From assembly GCF_007829875.1 (NCBI RefSeq), contig NZ_VIWV01000001.1:7080001-7144000 (forward strand): DNA of 64,000 nt. The letters run 5' to 3'. Shown piece by piece: positions 1-8,324 of this stretch. The translations under genes and the position numbers were made by a program. How positions within the stretch are numbered: position 1 is the first letter of the stretch; the number at the start of each line of letters is the position of its first letter. Source of the DNA: Streptomyces capillispiralis (lineage in GTDB: Bacteria > Actinomycetota > Actinomycetes > Streptomycetales > Streptomycetaceae). The notes under the pieces were generated by a model. That model was not told the origin of the DNA and searched no databases. It saw only the letters and a program-made list of their open reading frames with translations.

Positions 1-339
1 GGCCAGTACGACGACCCGGAGGTGCGCACCGCCACCGAGGCGCTCATCGACCGGCTCGGTCTCGGCCTCGCCGGGCTGGTGAACATCCTCAACCCGGACC
101 GGATCATCCTCGGCGGCCTGCACCGCACCCTGCTGGAGGCCGACCCGGACCGGCTCCGCGCCGTCGTCGCCGACCGCAGCCTGTGGGGCCGCAGCGGCGG
201 CGTCCCGATCCTCGCCTGCACCCTCGACCACAACAGCCTGGTCGGCGCGGCGGAACTCGCCTGGCAGCCGGTGCTGGACGACCCCCTCGGGGCACTGGGC
301 CAGGAAGACACCCCGACCGACAGAAAGCCGACGTCATGA
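1..339 (+). CDS. ROK family protein, C-terminal part (cut by window edge)
   Basis: The reading frame is open at base 1, so only the last 112 residues are visible. The stretch NILNPDRIILGGL followed by a short helical tail is the usual C-terminal signature of ROK proteins (sugar kinases and the NagC/XylR-type repressors built on the same fold). The N-terminal ATP-binding or HTH part lies outside the window, so kinase and repressor cannot be told apart. Its TGA overlaps the ATG of the next gene (ATGA), so the two are probably co-transcribed and translationally coupled. Confidence 0.8.
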   Translation, partial: GQYDDPEVRTATEALIDRLGLGLAGLVNILNPDRIILGGLHRTLLEADPDRLRAVVADRSLWGRSGGVPILACTLDHNSLVGAAELAWQPVLDDPLGALGQEDTPTDRKPTS

Positions 340-1226
340 CCGACCAGCTCACCGTCAGCGTCCTGGGCACCGGCATCATGGGCGCCGCGATGGCCCGCAA
401 CCTCGTCCGCGCCGGCCACACCGTCCGTGCCTGGAACCGCACCCGCGCCAAGGCCGACCCGCTGGCCGCCGACGGCGCTCACGTCGCCGCGACCCCCGCC
501 GAGGCGGTGGAGTCCGCCGACGTGGTGCTGACCATGCTGTACGACGGCTCCGCCACCCTGGAGACGATGCGCCGGGCGGCGTCCGCCCTGCGCCCCGGCA
601 CCGTCTGGGCGCAGTCCACCACCGCGGGCATCGAGGGCGTCGCCGAACTGGCCGGCTTCGCCCGCGAACACGGCCTGCTCTTCTACGACGCCCCGGTGCT
701 GGGCACCCGGCGGCCCGCCGAGGCCGGACAGCTGACCGTGCTCGCCGCCGGACCCGCCGGGGGCCGGGACAGGGTGACCCCGGTGTTCGACGCCGTCGGT
801 GCCCGCACCGTGTGGACGGGGGAGGACGGCGCGACGGGCAGCGCGACCCGTCTGAAGCTGGTCGCCAACAGCTGGGTGCTCGCGGCCACCGCCGCCGCCG
901 GTGAGACCCTCGCCCTGGCCAAGGCCCTCGACGTCGCACCGGACGGCTTCTTCGACCTCATCGCCGGCGGCCCGCTCGACATGGGCTATCTGCGGGCCAA
1001 GGCCGGCCTGATCCTCGAGGACCGGCTGTCCCCGGCCCAGTTCGCCGTGGCCACCGCCGCCAAGGACGCCCGGCTGATCGTGGCGGCCGGCGAACGGCAC
1101 GGCGTCCGCCTGGACGTGGCCGCCGCGAGCGCCGGGCGGCTGGAGCGGGCCGTGGAGCTGGGCCACGGCGACGAGGACATGGCCGCCGCCTACTACGCCA
1201 GCTTCGACGACGGCCCCACCGCCTGA
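336..1226 (+). CDS. NAD(P)-dependent beta-hydroxyacid dehydrogenase (6PGDH/HIBADH family)
   Basis: A 296-residue cytosolic oxidoreductase. The N-terminus carries a Rossmann nucleotide-binding motif (GTGIMGAAMARNL, about residues 8-20), with an Arg-rich stretch after the second strand (WNRTRAK) that suggests NADP(H). The segment RLKLVANSWV around residue 175 matches the catalytic Lys-x-x-Asn region of 3-hydroxyisobutyrate dehydrogenase-type enzymes, and an all-helical C-terminal domain follows. Length is normal for the family. The ATG was chosen because it forms an ATGA overlap with the ROK gene; the open frame extends upstream but without family similarity. The substrate is unknown. Linkage to a ROK gene hints at sugar-acid or polyol metabolism, which is inference. 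Confidence 0.88.
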   Translation: MTDQLTVSVLGTGIMGAAMARNLVRAGHTVRAWNRTRAKADPLAADGAHVAATPAEAVESADVVLTMLYDGSATLETMRRAASALRPGTVWAQSTTAGIEGVAELAGFAREHGLLFYDAPVLGTRRPAEAGQLTVLAAGPAGGRDRVTPVFDAVGARTVWTGEDGATGSATRLKLVANSWVLAATAAAGETLALAKALDVAPDGFFDLIAGGPLDMGYLRAKAGLILEDRLSPAQFAVATAAKDARLIVAAGERHGVRLDVAAASAGRLERAVELGHGDEDMAAAYYASFDDGPTA

Positions 1227-1263
1227 CCGACAGAGCCGACCGCACCGCACCGAGGAGTCCGTT

Positions 1264-1686
1264 GTGTCCAAGCCCCCGCTGCCCCCCGAGGCCGACGCCC
1301 TGCTGCGCCGCCCCAACCCCTGTGTGATGGCGACGATCCGCTCCGACGGCGCGCCCGTCTCCACCCCCACCTGGTACCTGTGGGAGGACGGCCGCGCCCT
1401 GATCAACCTCGACGAGGGCCGGGTCCGGCTGAAGCACCTGCGCCGCGAACCCCGCATCACCCTCACCGTCCTGGCCGGCGACGACTGGTACACCCACGTC
1501 ACCCTGATCGGCCGTGTCGTCGAGCTGCGCGACGACGAGGGCCTGGCCGACATCGACCGCCTCTCCCGGCACTACACCGGCAAGCCCTACGCGGACCGGG
1601 AGCGCGCCCGGGTCAGCGCCTGGATCGAGGTCGAACGCTGGCACGGCTGGGGCGCGATGAGGGACAGCGACCAGGCGGCCACCTGA
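1264..1686 (+). CDS. PPOX-class, probably F420-dependent, flavin/deazaflavin oxidoreductase
   Basis: A 140-residue split-barrel protein. The features are the N-terminal PNPCVMATIRSDGAPVSTPTW strand pair, a central basic segment (GRVRLKHLRREPRITLTV) expected to grip the cofactor phosphate, and a C-terminal WIEVERWHGWG strand. These match the actinobacterial F420-binding PPOX subfamily of the pyridoxamine-phosphate-oxidase fold. The GTG start has a good GAGGAG ribosome site about 8 nt upstream. It lies 37 bp after the dehydrogenase on the same strand and may belong to the same operon. Substrate unknown. Confidence 0.85.
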   Translation: MSKPPLPPEADALLRRPNPCVMATIRSDGAPVSTPTWYLWEDGRALINLDEGRVRLKHLRREPRITLTVLAGDDWYTHVTLIGRVVELRDDEGLADIDRLSRHYTGKPYADRERARVSAWIEVERWHGWGAMRDSDQAAT

Positions 1687-1787
1687 CCGACGGTGCCCGG
1701 CCGGACGTCACGGCCGGTCCACGGCGGAGGGACCGGGACCACCGGTGAGGACGCGGCCCACCGTGCCGTGCACGGTGCGGGGCGTGT

Positions 1788-2372
1788 TCACCACTGGCGC
1801 CCCCGGGGCAGCCGGTCCCGCTCCGGCGCCGACAGGTGGAGCACCTGGAAGACCTCGCCGTCCGCCTCCGGCGCGTGGTGCCGCCGCAGCGAGAAGTGGA
1901 CCAGCTCCCAGCGGGCGGTGTCCATGGCCGCCGCCGCGAGGACCACCCCGTCCGTCCCGGCCAGCCGCCCGCACTCCCGGGCCGCCTCCTCGGCCACCTC
2001 ACCCACCGGCACCCCGTCCGGCACGGGACTCCGGTGCCGTACGGCGACGACGGCGGGGGCGTCCGCGGCCGGCCCCTCCTCGTAGGCGAGGCCGGTCCAC
2101 TGCCGTACCGGGGGCCGGCCGAAGTCGTCGGCGATGCCCTGGAAGCCGCCGCCCCAGAGGAAGGCGTTCATGCCCGCGACCGTGTTCCACAGGTAGAACG
2201 GCGCGTACTGGTTGACCGGCGAGCCGTGCACCCCGCGCTCGCGCACCAGATACGCCTTGACGCCGAGGCCCTGCCAGTCGTCGAGCAGACGTCCGCGACG
2301 GGCCACGCGGTCCCGGACGATCCCCATGTCGTAGTCGGCGGGCAGGGTGAGTTCGTACTGCAGGGCGTGCAA
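1788..2372 (-). CDS. DUF4865 family protein
   Basis: A 194-residue soluble protein that begins MHALQYELTLPADYDM and contains an aromatic-rich core (YAPFYLWNTVAGMNAFLWGGGF). I recognise this as the DUF4865 pattern; no enzymatic motif is evident. It starts 36 bp after the end of the TetR gene on the same strand, with GGGAGG upstream, so the two should share the promoter controlled by the operator at 2980-3001. The dimeric alpha/beta-barrel (antibiotic monooxygenase-like) fold is a possible home for such sequences, but that is a guess. Confidence 0.7.
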   Translation of the reverse strand: MHALQYELTLPADYDMGIVRDRVARRGRLLDDWQGLGVKAYLVRERGVHGSPVNQYAPFYLWNTVAGMNAFLWGGGFQGIADDFGRPPVRQWTGLAYEEGPAADAPAVVAVRHRSPVPDGVPVGEVAEEAARECGRLAGTDGVVLAAAAMDTARWELVHFSLRRHHAPEADGEVFQVLHLSAPERDRLPRGRQW

Positions 2373-2408
2373 CGAGGGCCTCCCGAGGGGTGGTTGAGGA
2401 GGGGCGGG

Positions 2409-2972
2409 CTAGCGGTCCCGCGGGGCGAGCAGGGCGAGCAGGCCGCGCACGCCCGCGTCGAAGGCGGCGGGGGAGCCGGAGGCGCGGGCCAGCACATAGC
2501 CGCCCTGGACGGTCGCGACGACGGCCGCCGCGATCTCCTCGCCGTTCACCGACGGAGCGAACTCGCCCCGCTCCTTGCCCTCTTCGACGATCCCGGCGAG
2601 CCGCGCGCGCAGCCAGCCCAGGGTCTCGTCCACCGGGGCGCGCAACGCGTCGTCGGCGACGACCTCCGGATCCATGGTGAGCCGCCCGACCGGACAGCCG
2701 CGCAGCACGTCGCGCTCGCGCAGGAGGTAGGCCTCGATGCGCTCGTACGGCGTACCCGGCCCGCCGAGCACTCCCTCGGCGGTGGTCCGCATCTCCTCGG
2801 CGGTGCGCCGGATCGCGGCCAGCGCGAGGTCCGGCTTCCCCTTGAAGTGGTGGTACATGCTGCCCTGGCCCGCGCCCGCCCGCTCCAGGACGGCCTTCGG
2901 GCTGGTGCCCACGTAGCCGCGCTCCCACAGCAGCTCGCGGGTGGACTCGATCAGACGCTCCGGGGTGCTCAT
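2409..2972 (-). CDS. TetR family transcriptional regulator
   Basis: A 187-residue one-component regulator. The N-terminal HTH (LLWERGYVGTSPKAVLERAG followed by GSMYHHFKGK, about residues 13-50) is classic TetR. The C-terminal ligand domain contains RGCPVGRLTMD, as in the subfamily that represses oxidoreductase or monooxygenase neighbours. The ATG was chosen because GGGGG lies just upstream and the HTH follows directly; the open frame runs further upstream without similarity. An imperfect 22-bp palindrome sits 7 bp before the start codon, so autorepression together with the downstream DUF4865 gene is likely. Confidence 0.9.
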   Translation of the reverse strand: MSTPERLIESTRELLWERGYVGTSPKAVLERAGAGQGSMYHHFKGKPDLALAAIRRTAEEMRTTAEGVLGGPGTPYERIEAYLLRERDVLRGCPVGRLTMDPEVVADDALRAPVDETLGWLRARLAGIVEEGKERGEFAPSVNGEEIAAAVVATVQGGYVLARASGSPAAFDAGVRGLLALLAPRDR

Positions 2973-2979
2973 CCCCCCA

Positions 2980-3001
2980 CTGTACATACCAGTAGGTACA
3001 G
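2980..3001. promoter_or_regulatory. Probable TetR operator (palindrome)
   Basis: CTGTACATAC-CA-GTAGGTACAG: two 10-bp arms with one mismatch and a 2-bp centre, directly upstream of the TetR start codon. The size, symmetry and position suit a TetR dimer site overlapping the promoter of the regulator and the DUF4865 gene. It also lies in the gap to the rightward SHOCT/ABC operon, about 170 bp from that start. Confidence 0.65.
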
Positions 3002-3173
3002 ACGTCGGGCCGAACCGTCGACGGCACGGGGAGCAGGCGCCCGCCGCCCGCGTACTCCCCGGGAGGTACGCGCACGGCCGCTGGCCGTACGACGACCCGG
3101 CCCCCCTCGCGGGACGACGCTCGAGGTGTCGCGCACGGAGCGACGAGACACCCCACCCGAGGAGTTGACGATC

Positions 3174-3455
3174 ATGCAGACACTGGCGCACTTCGGCGAC
3201 GGCGGGCCCGGCCCGTGGATCCTGTTCCTCCCCGTCCTCTGGGCCCTGCTCATCGGCGGCGGCATCGCGCTGCTGCGCCGCACGGTGTGGCGCGGACGCC
3301 ACGGACCCGGCCGGCCCACGGTGGAGCAGGACTCGCCCATCGCGGTGCTCGGCCACCGCTTCGCCTCCGGAGAGATCGACGAGGACGAGTACTGGCGCCG
3401 GCTGTCCGTCCTGGACGAGCAGTTCGGCCGCGACGGCAAGGGCGGTGCGGCATGA
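3174..3455 (+). CDS. Small membrane protein with SHOCT domain
   Basis: 93 residues: a short extracytoplasmic N-terminus, one transmembrane helix (about residues 15-33, WILFLPVLWALLIGGGIALL), a basic linker, and a C-terminal SHOCT motif (AVLGHRFASGEIDEDEYWRRL). SHOCT segments are oligomerisation or protein-contact motifs at protein ends. GGAG lies 9 nt before the ATG. The stop overlaps the start of the ABC ATPase gene (ATGA), making this the first gene of a three-gene export operon, perhaps an accessory subunit. Confidence 0.85.
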   Translation: MQTLAHFGDGGPGPWILFLPVLWALLIGGGIALLRRTVWRGRHGPGRPTVEQDSPIAVLGHRFASGEIDEDEYWRRLSVLDEQFGRDGKGGAA

Positions 3456-4207
3456 CCACCACGACCACCACCGGCACCCGGTCCGCCGCCCGGGTCGTCG
3501 ACGCCGTCAAGGTGTACGGCACCGGCGACACCGCCGTACGGGCCCTGGACGGAGTGTCCGTGTCCTTCCCGGCCGGCCGCTTCACCGCGATCATGGGGCC
3601 CTCGGGCTCCGGCAAGTCCACCCTGATGCACTGCGCCGCCGGACTGGACACCCTCACCTCCGGAGCCGCCTGGATCGGCGACACCGAACTGGGCGGCCTC
3701 GACGACCGCCGCCTCACCCTGCTGCGCCGCGACCGCGTGGGCTTCGTCTTCCAGGCGTTCAACCTGGTGCCCACGCTCACCGTCGCGGAGAACATCACCC
3801 TGCCGCTCGATCTCGCGGGCGGCGGGGGAGACCCCGAGTGGACCGACGCCCTGATCGACGTGGTGGGCCTGCGCGACCGGCTGCGGCACCGCCCCTCGGA
3901 ACTGTCCGGGGGTCAGCAGCAACGCGTCGCGGTGGCCCGGGCGTTCGCCGGCCGGCCCGACGTGGTCTTCGCCGACGAGCCGACCGGCAACCTCGACTCC
4001 CGCTCCGGCGAGGAGGTGCTCGGGCTGCTCGGCCGCACGGTACGGCAGACCGGCCGCACCGTCGTCATGGTCACCCACGACCCGGTCGCCGCCGCCCACG
4101 CCGACGAGGTGGTCTTCCTCGCCGACGGGCGCCTGGTCGACCGGATGGAAGCCCCGACCGCCGACGCGGTCCTGGACCGGATGAAAGCCTTCGAGGTGCC
4201 CTCATGA
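3452..4207 (+). CDS. ABC transporter ATP-binding protein (LolD/MacB type)
   Basis: A 251-residue ATPase with all hallmarks: Walker A GPSGSGKS, Q-loop FVFQAFNLVP, signature LSGGQQQRVAVARAF, Walker B VVFADEPTGNLDS and switch His in VMVTHDP. The TGNLDS after Walker B and the compact size place it in the LolD/MacB/FtsE branch, which powers FtsX-type mechanotransmission permeases rather than classical importers. It is joined by ATGA overlaps to both the SHOCT gene and the permease, so stoichiometric co-translation is expected. Confidence 0.95.
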   Translation: MTTTTTTGTRSAARVVDAVKVYGTGDTAVRALDGVSVSFPAGRFTAIMGPSGSGKSTLMHCAAGLDTLTSGAAWIGDTELGGLDDRRLTLLRRDRVGFVFQAFNLVPTLTVAENITLPLDLAGGGGDPEWTDALIDVVGLRDRLRHRPSELSGGQQQRVAVARAFAGRPDVVFADEPTGNLDSRSGEEVLGLLGRTVRQTGRTVVMVTHDPVAAAHADEVVFLADGRLVDRMEAPTADAVLDRMKAFEVPS

Positions 4208-6765
4208 ACACCTCCGTCCGCCTGAGCGCATCCTCCCTGCGCGCCCACAAGCGGCGCTTCGCCGGGACGTTCCTCGCCGTGTTCCTGGGCGTGGCCTTCC
4301 TGGCCGGAACCCTCGTCATGGGCGACACACTGCGCGCGAGCTTCGACTCCATGTTCGGCAACGCGGCCGCCGGCACCGACGCCGTCGTCCGCGCCGCCGA
4401 CGCCATCACCACCCCCGGCGAGAGCCAGGGGGTGCGCGAGCCGGTCACCGCGGACCTGACGCGTACCGTCGAGCGGGTCCCGGGCGTCGCCGCGGCCGCC
4501 CCCGACATCCGGGGCGCCGGACAGCTCGTCGGCGCGGACGGCGAACCGATCGGCGGCCAGGGACCGCCCACCGTCGCCGGCAACTGGATCACCGACCCCG
4601 AACTCAACCCGTACCGCCTCGCCGAGGGCCGCGCCCCGCGGAAGTCCGGGGAGGTCGTGGTGAACCGGGGCACGGCCGAGCGGGGCGGCCTGGACCTCGG
4701 CGACACGACCGTGCTGCGCACCCCCGACCCGGTCGAGGTGACCGTCGTCGGGCTCGCCACCTTCGGCGGTGAGGACGGCATGGCCCAGGTGACCTTCACC
4801 GGCATGACCCGGGCCGACGCCGAGAAGTACCTGACGGCCCGCCCCGGCCAGGCCGCGAGCATCCTGGTGCGCGCCGGACCCGGGGTGAGCCAGGAGGAGC
4901 TGGTCGACCGGCTGACCCCGGTGCTGCCCGACGGCGTCGAGGCCGTCACCGGCCAGGAGTCGGCCGAGGAGAACAACGAGATGATCTCCGGCCAGTTCCT
5001 CAGCGTCTTCACCCTGTTCCTGCTGGTGTTCTCCGGTGTCGCCCTGCTGGTGGCGACCTTCTCCATCCACAACACCTTCGCGATCGTCGTCGCGCAGCGC
5101 ACCCGTGAGAACGCCCTGCTGCGGGCGCTGGGCGCCTCGCGCCGCCAGGTCACCGCGGCCACGCTGGTGGAGGCGTGCGTGGTGGCCGTGACCGCGTCGG
5201 CGGCCGGACTGGCCGGCGGCATCGGCGTCGCGGCGGGGCTCCAGGCACTGTTCCCGGCGATCGGCTTCCCCTTCCCCGAGGGCGCCCTGGTGATCGGCCC
5301 GGTGTCGCTGCTGCTGCCGCTCGCGGTCGGCGTGGTGGTCTGCCTGGGCTCCGCCCTGCTGCCCGCCGTACGCGCCGGGCGCACCGCACCGCTGGCCGCG
5401 CTGCGCGAGACGGCCGTCGACACCTCCGGCGCCTCCCGCACCCGCGCGGTCGCCGGCACGGTTCTGGCGGCCCTGGCCGTCGCCGTCACGCTCACCGGCG
5501 TCCTGCTCACCCCGTCCGTCTGGCTGGCGGGCACCGGCGCCGTCCTGGCGCTGGTCTCCTTCGTGGTCCTCGGCCCCGTGGCCTCCTCCACCGCCGTGCG
5601 CGTCCTCGGCAGTCCGCTGGACCGGCTGCGTGGCGTCAGCGGCTCCCTCGCCCGGCGCAACGCGCTGCGCAGCCCGAAGCGCACGGCCGCCACCGCGAGC
5701 GCCCTGATGATCGGCGTGGCCGTGGTGTCCCTGTTCACGGTGTTCGGGGCGTCGCTGAAGGCGACCATGGACCAGACGGTCTCCCGGTCCTTCGCGGGCG
5801 ACGTCGCCGTCAGCGCGCCGTCGTTCGGGGCGGGCGGCAGCGGACTGAGCCCGCGGCTGGCCGGCGCCGTCGCGGAGCTGCCCGAGGTGGACACCGCCGT
5901 CGGGCTCGGCCGGGGCGTCGCCGAAGTCGACGGCGACGGAAGGGCGTTGACCGTCACCGATCCGGCCGCCCTGCAGCGCGTCTTCGACCTCGGCGAGGTC
6001 GACGGATCCCTGGGCGCGCTGGGCGCCGACGGCATCGCGGTCACCGGGCAGGAGGCCGGCCGGCTCGGCGTGCGCCCCGGCGACACGACCCGGCTCGCCT
6101 TCACCGACGGCGAGGAGAAGACGTTCACGGTCCGCGCCGTCTACGGGCGGTCCGAACTCGCCGGCGACTACGTCATCACCCGCGAGGCCTGGGCCCCGCA
6201 CCGCACCCGGGACGCCGACACCCTCGTCGCGGTCACCTTCGCGGACGGCGTGGACGGCGACGCGGGCAGGGCCGCCGTGCAGCGGGTCGCCGACGCCTAC
6301 GGAAACCCGGAGGTCCAGACCCGTGAGGAGTACGCGCGGTCCTCGGCGGGTGGCATCGACATGATGCTCACCCTGGTCTACGCGCTGCTCGCGCTGGCCG
6401 TGCTCATCGCGCTGCTCGGCATCGCCAACACCCTCACCCTGGCGATCCACGAACGCACCCGTGAACTCGGGCTGCTCAGGGCCGTCGGCCAGACCCGGTC
6501 CCAGCTGCGGGCCATGGTCCGCTGGGAGTCGGTGCTGGTCGCCGCGTTCGGCACCGCGGGCGGACTGGTCCTCGGCGCCTTCCTCGGCTGGGTCCTGGTG
6601 GAGGCCTCCGACGGCGCGAGCGACAGCGCCTTCGCCTTCGCGATGCCGTCGGCGCACCTCGCGGTGGTGGCACTGGTCGGCCTCGCGGCGGGCGCCCTCG
6701 CGGGCCTGCGGCCGGCCCGGCGCGCGGCCCGCCTGGACGTGCTGCGGGCCGTGGCCACGGAGTAG
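4204..6765 (+). CDS. FtsX-like/MacB-type ABC transporter permease
   Basis: An 853-residue membrane protein with two FtsX-like modules. The N-terminal helix (FAGTFLAVFLGVAFLAGTLVMG) is followed by a large extracytoplasmic MacB-like domain and three TM helices near residues 270-400 containing the typical ALLRALGASRRQ motif. A second half repeats this with a TM helix, a second external domain and three C-terminal TM helices containing GLLRAVGQTRSQ. The duplicated architecture is normal for actinobacterial export permeases linked to lipoprotein, lipid or peptide efflux. Cargo is unknown. The ATG overlaps the ATPase stop. Confidence 0.93.
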   Translation: MNTSVRLSASSLRAHKRRFAGTFLAVFLGVAFLAGTLVMGDTLRASFDSMFGNAAAGTDAVVRAADAITTPGESQGVREPVTADLTRTVERVPGVAAAAPDIRGAGQLVGADGEPIGGQGPPTVAGNWITDPELNPYRLAEGRAPRKSGEVVVNRGTAERGGLDLGDTTVLRTPDPVEVTVVGLATFGGEDGMAQVTFTGMTRADAEKYLTARPGQAASILVRAGPGVSQEELVDRLTPVLPDGVEAVTGQESAEENNEMISGQFLSVFTLFLLVFSGVALLVATFSIHNTFAIVVAQRTRENALLRALGASRRQVTAATLVEACVVAVTASAAGLAGGIGVAAGLQALFPAIGFPFPEGALVIGPVSLLLPLAVGVVVCLGSALLPAVRAGRTAPLAALRETAVDTSGASRTRAVAGTVLAALAVAVTLTGVLLTPSVWLAGTGAVLALVSFVVLGPVASSTAVRVLGSPLDRLRGVSGSLARRNALRSPKRTAATASALMIGVAVVSLFTVFGASLKATMDQTVSRSFAGDVAVSAPSFGAGGSGLSPRLAGAVAELPEVDTAVGLGRGVAEVDGDGRALTVTDPAALQRVFDLGEVDGSLGALGADGIAVTGQEAGRLGVRPGDTTRLAFTDGEEKTFTVRAVYGRSELAGDYVITREAWAPHRTRDADTLVAVTFADGVDGDAGRAAVQRVADAYGNPEVQTREEYARSSAGGIDMMLTLVYALLALAVLIALLGIANTLTLAIHERTRELGLLRAVGQTRSQLRAMVRWESVLVAAFGTAGGLVLGAFLGWVLVEASDGASDSAFAFAMPSAHLAVVALVGLAAGALAGLRPARRAARLDVLRAVATE

Positions 6766-6782
6766 TGGCGCCGCCCTCGCGC

Positions 6783-6814
6783 GCGGGCCCGACGGACACG
6801 TCCGGCGGGCCCGC
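6783..6814. terminator. Hairpin terminator candidate
   Basis: GCGGGCCC at 6783-6790 pairs with GGGCCCGC at 6807-6814, with inner pairing CGGA/TCCG. It lies just after the permease stop and before the convergent end of the anti-sigma-type gene. There is no T-tract, as is usual for high-GC actinobacterial terminators. Confidence 0.5.
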
Positions 6815-6937
6815 GGCGTGCTCCCCGGCCATCGCATGAGGGCTCGTCAGCACCCGTTGCAGCGGAAGCCGTTCCGCCGGACGCGAGGGAGCCGGAGGAG
6901 CGCGCCGGTGCCGGGAGAGCGGCGTGTCACCGCCCGG

Positions 6938-7483
6938 TCAGCCTGGGACGGCGGACCGGGCGGGAGCAGGTTCGGGCCGGTGGCCCTCGGTGGTGTGCTC
7001 GACGAGCGCGACCTCCGCGAACCGGCGGTCGGCGCGTTCGCCGGCCGTGAGCAGGGGGCGCCGGTCCCAGGACGCGGGGGCGGTCGCGGACGGGGTCGGC
7101 AGGGTGAACCACACGACCTTGCCGGACTCGCCGTCCGGCACCGCGCCCCAGCTCTCGCTCATCGCGGCCACCATCGCCAGCCCGCGCCCACAGGTGGCGA
7201 GCGGACCGGCGTCCGCGACGACCGGCAGTCGCGGGTCGTGGTCGCGCACCGAGACCTTGAGCCGGTCGAGCTGCAGTTCCATCTCGACGGTGCACGTCTT
7301 GTCGGGCCGGGCGTGCCGGTGGACGTTGGACAACAACTCCGTCACACCGAGCGAGGCCCGGTCTATCAGGGAATCCATGTGCCAGTAGCGCAACTGCGCA
7401 GATACGATTCTGCGGACCTGGCCGATCCGCGACGGCAGGGCTTGGAGCTCCACCGCGCAGTGCCTGCTTGGGTGACTGATCAC
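6938..7483 (-). CDS. ATP-binding protein of the anti-sigma factor/SpoIIAB-RsbW type
   Basis: About 181 residues with a single HATPase_c domain. The N-box LGVTELLSNVHRHA, a G1-like segment VSVRDHDPRLP and a G2 region GRGLAMVAAMSESWG are all present. Streptomyces genomes carry dozens of such single-domain Ser-protein-kinase/anti-sigma paralogues acting on SigB-like factors or anti-anti-sigma proteins. The GTG at 7483 was chosen for the GGGGAG site 9 nt upstream; the frame extends to 7654 without similarity. The C-terminal 45 residues are charged and disordered-looking. Partners are not in the window. Confidence 0.82.
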   Translation of the reverse strand: MISHPSRHCAVELQALPSRIGQVRRIVSAQLRYWHMDSLIDRASLGVTELLSNVHRHARPDKTCTVEMELQLDRLKVSVRDHDPRLPVVADAGPLATCGRGLAMVAAMSESWGAVPDGESGKVVWFTLPTPSATAPASWDRRPLLTAGERADRRFAEVALVEHTTEGHRPEPAPARSAVPG

Positions 7484-7666
7484 GGCTGCGACTCCCCGAC
7501 GTGAGGTCCGGAAGAACACGGAGTACGGATCCAGCAGGGCGCCTGCGTGACGCTGCCGCCTGCTGTCGTGGCCGGCGGGCTGGTTCGCAGCGTTATCGCC
7601 GGTAAACCCAGAGTGACGTGAGACCAGCGTGACCCAGGGGGTGAGGTGGCGCAACTCGCGGACATC

Positions 7667-7990
7667 TCAGGCGCCACGCCCCGACGCCCGGTGGACGGCT
7701 TCGATGAAACGGCGGGCCGCGGGCGGGCCCGGTTCGCCCGGGGCGGGGTCGTGGTCGCCGAGGGTGAGCAGGTACCGCTTGCCGTTGAGGTCCGCCAACG
7801 CCCGGTCCTCCGGAGCGAACCAGGGCCGGGACGCCCGCACCGCCTGCACCGGCGCGCTGTCGATCTCACTGCCGTAGCTGGTGAGCAACTCCAGTCGGCC
7901 CTCGCTGATCCGCACCTGCCCGGCCCGGGTGAGCGACCGCAGCCACTTGCCGATCCGCACGCCCGTGGCCTTGAACTCCGGCTCCGTCAT
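7667..7990 (-). CDS. Small hypothetical protein
   Basis: 107 residues, no TM segment, no motif I recognise. The middle (ISEGRLELLTSYGSEIDSAP, then WFAPEDRALADLNGKRYLLTLGDHD) looks like a strand-rich PH-like or split-barrel fragment. Codon use matches the neighbours. GGGCGGGT precedes the ATG. It is oriented with the anti-sigma-type gene about 180 bp downstream and could share a transcript with it. Confidence 0.6.
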   Translation of the reverse strand: MTEPEFKATGVRIGKWLRSLTRAGQVRISEGRLELLTSYGSEIDSAPVQAVRASRPWFAPEDRALADLNGKRYLLTLGDHDPAPGEPGPPAARRFIEAVHRASGRGA

Positions 7991-8324
7991 GCCACCCGCC
8001 CCCTTGTGCGCGTCGCTGTGCCGGACCGTGCTCCGCGGGCCGGCTCTGTCCAGATCCAGTGTGCCCCCGAACGGGAGCTTGCTCCCCGCCGGTGCAGTCT
8101 GCCCGCACCCGCCGCCGAGCACCAGTACGCGCACCTCCGTTCCCCGGGGCGCGAGGAGCACTCGCGCCAATGCGCCCCCGCGCCCCCGCGCCCCGGGTCC
8201 CCAGGGGTGCCTTTGGGGTGCTCAAAGAACTGTTTATGCAGGTGAGAGGTGGTGTGAAGGGTGTTTATGATCGGGGTGTCGGCCGCGCGAGACGCCGTCG
8301 GCGCTCAGTGTAAGGAGCCCCGCC

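Noticed and set aside
3913-6837. Very long minus-strand open frame opposite the ABC operon
   Set aside because: Shadow of GC-rich coding sequence; the plus strand holds clear ABC ATPase and permease motifs, while the minus translation is Gly/Ala/Arg/Asp-biased with no domain.
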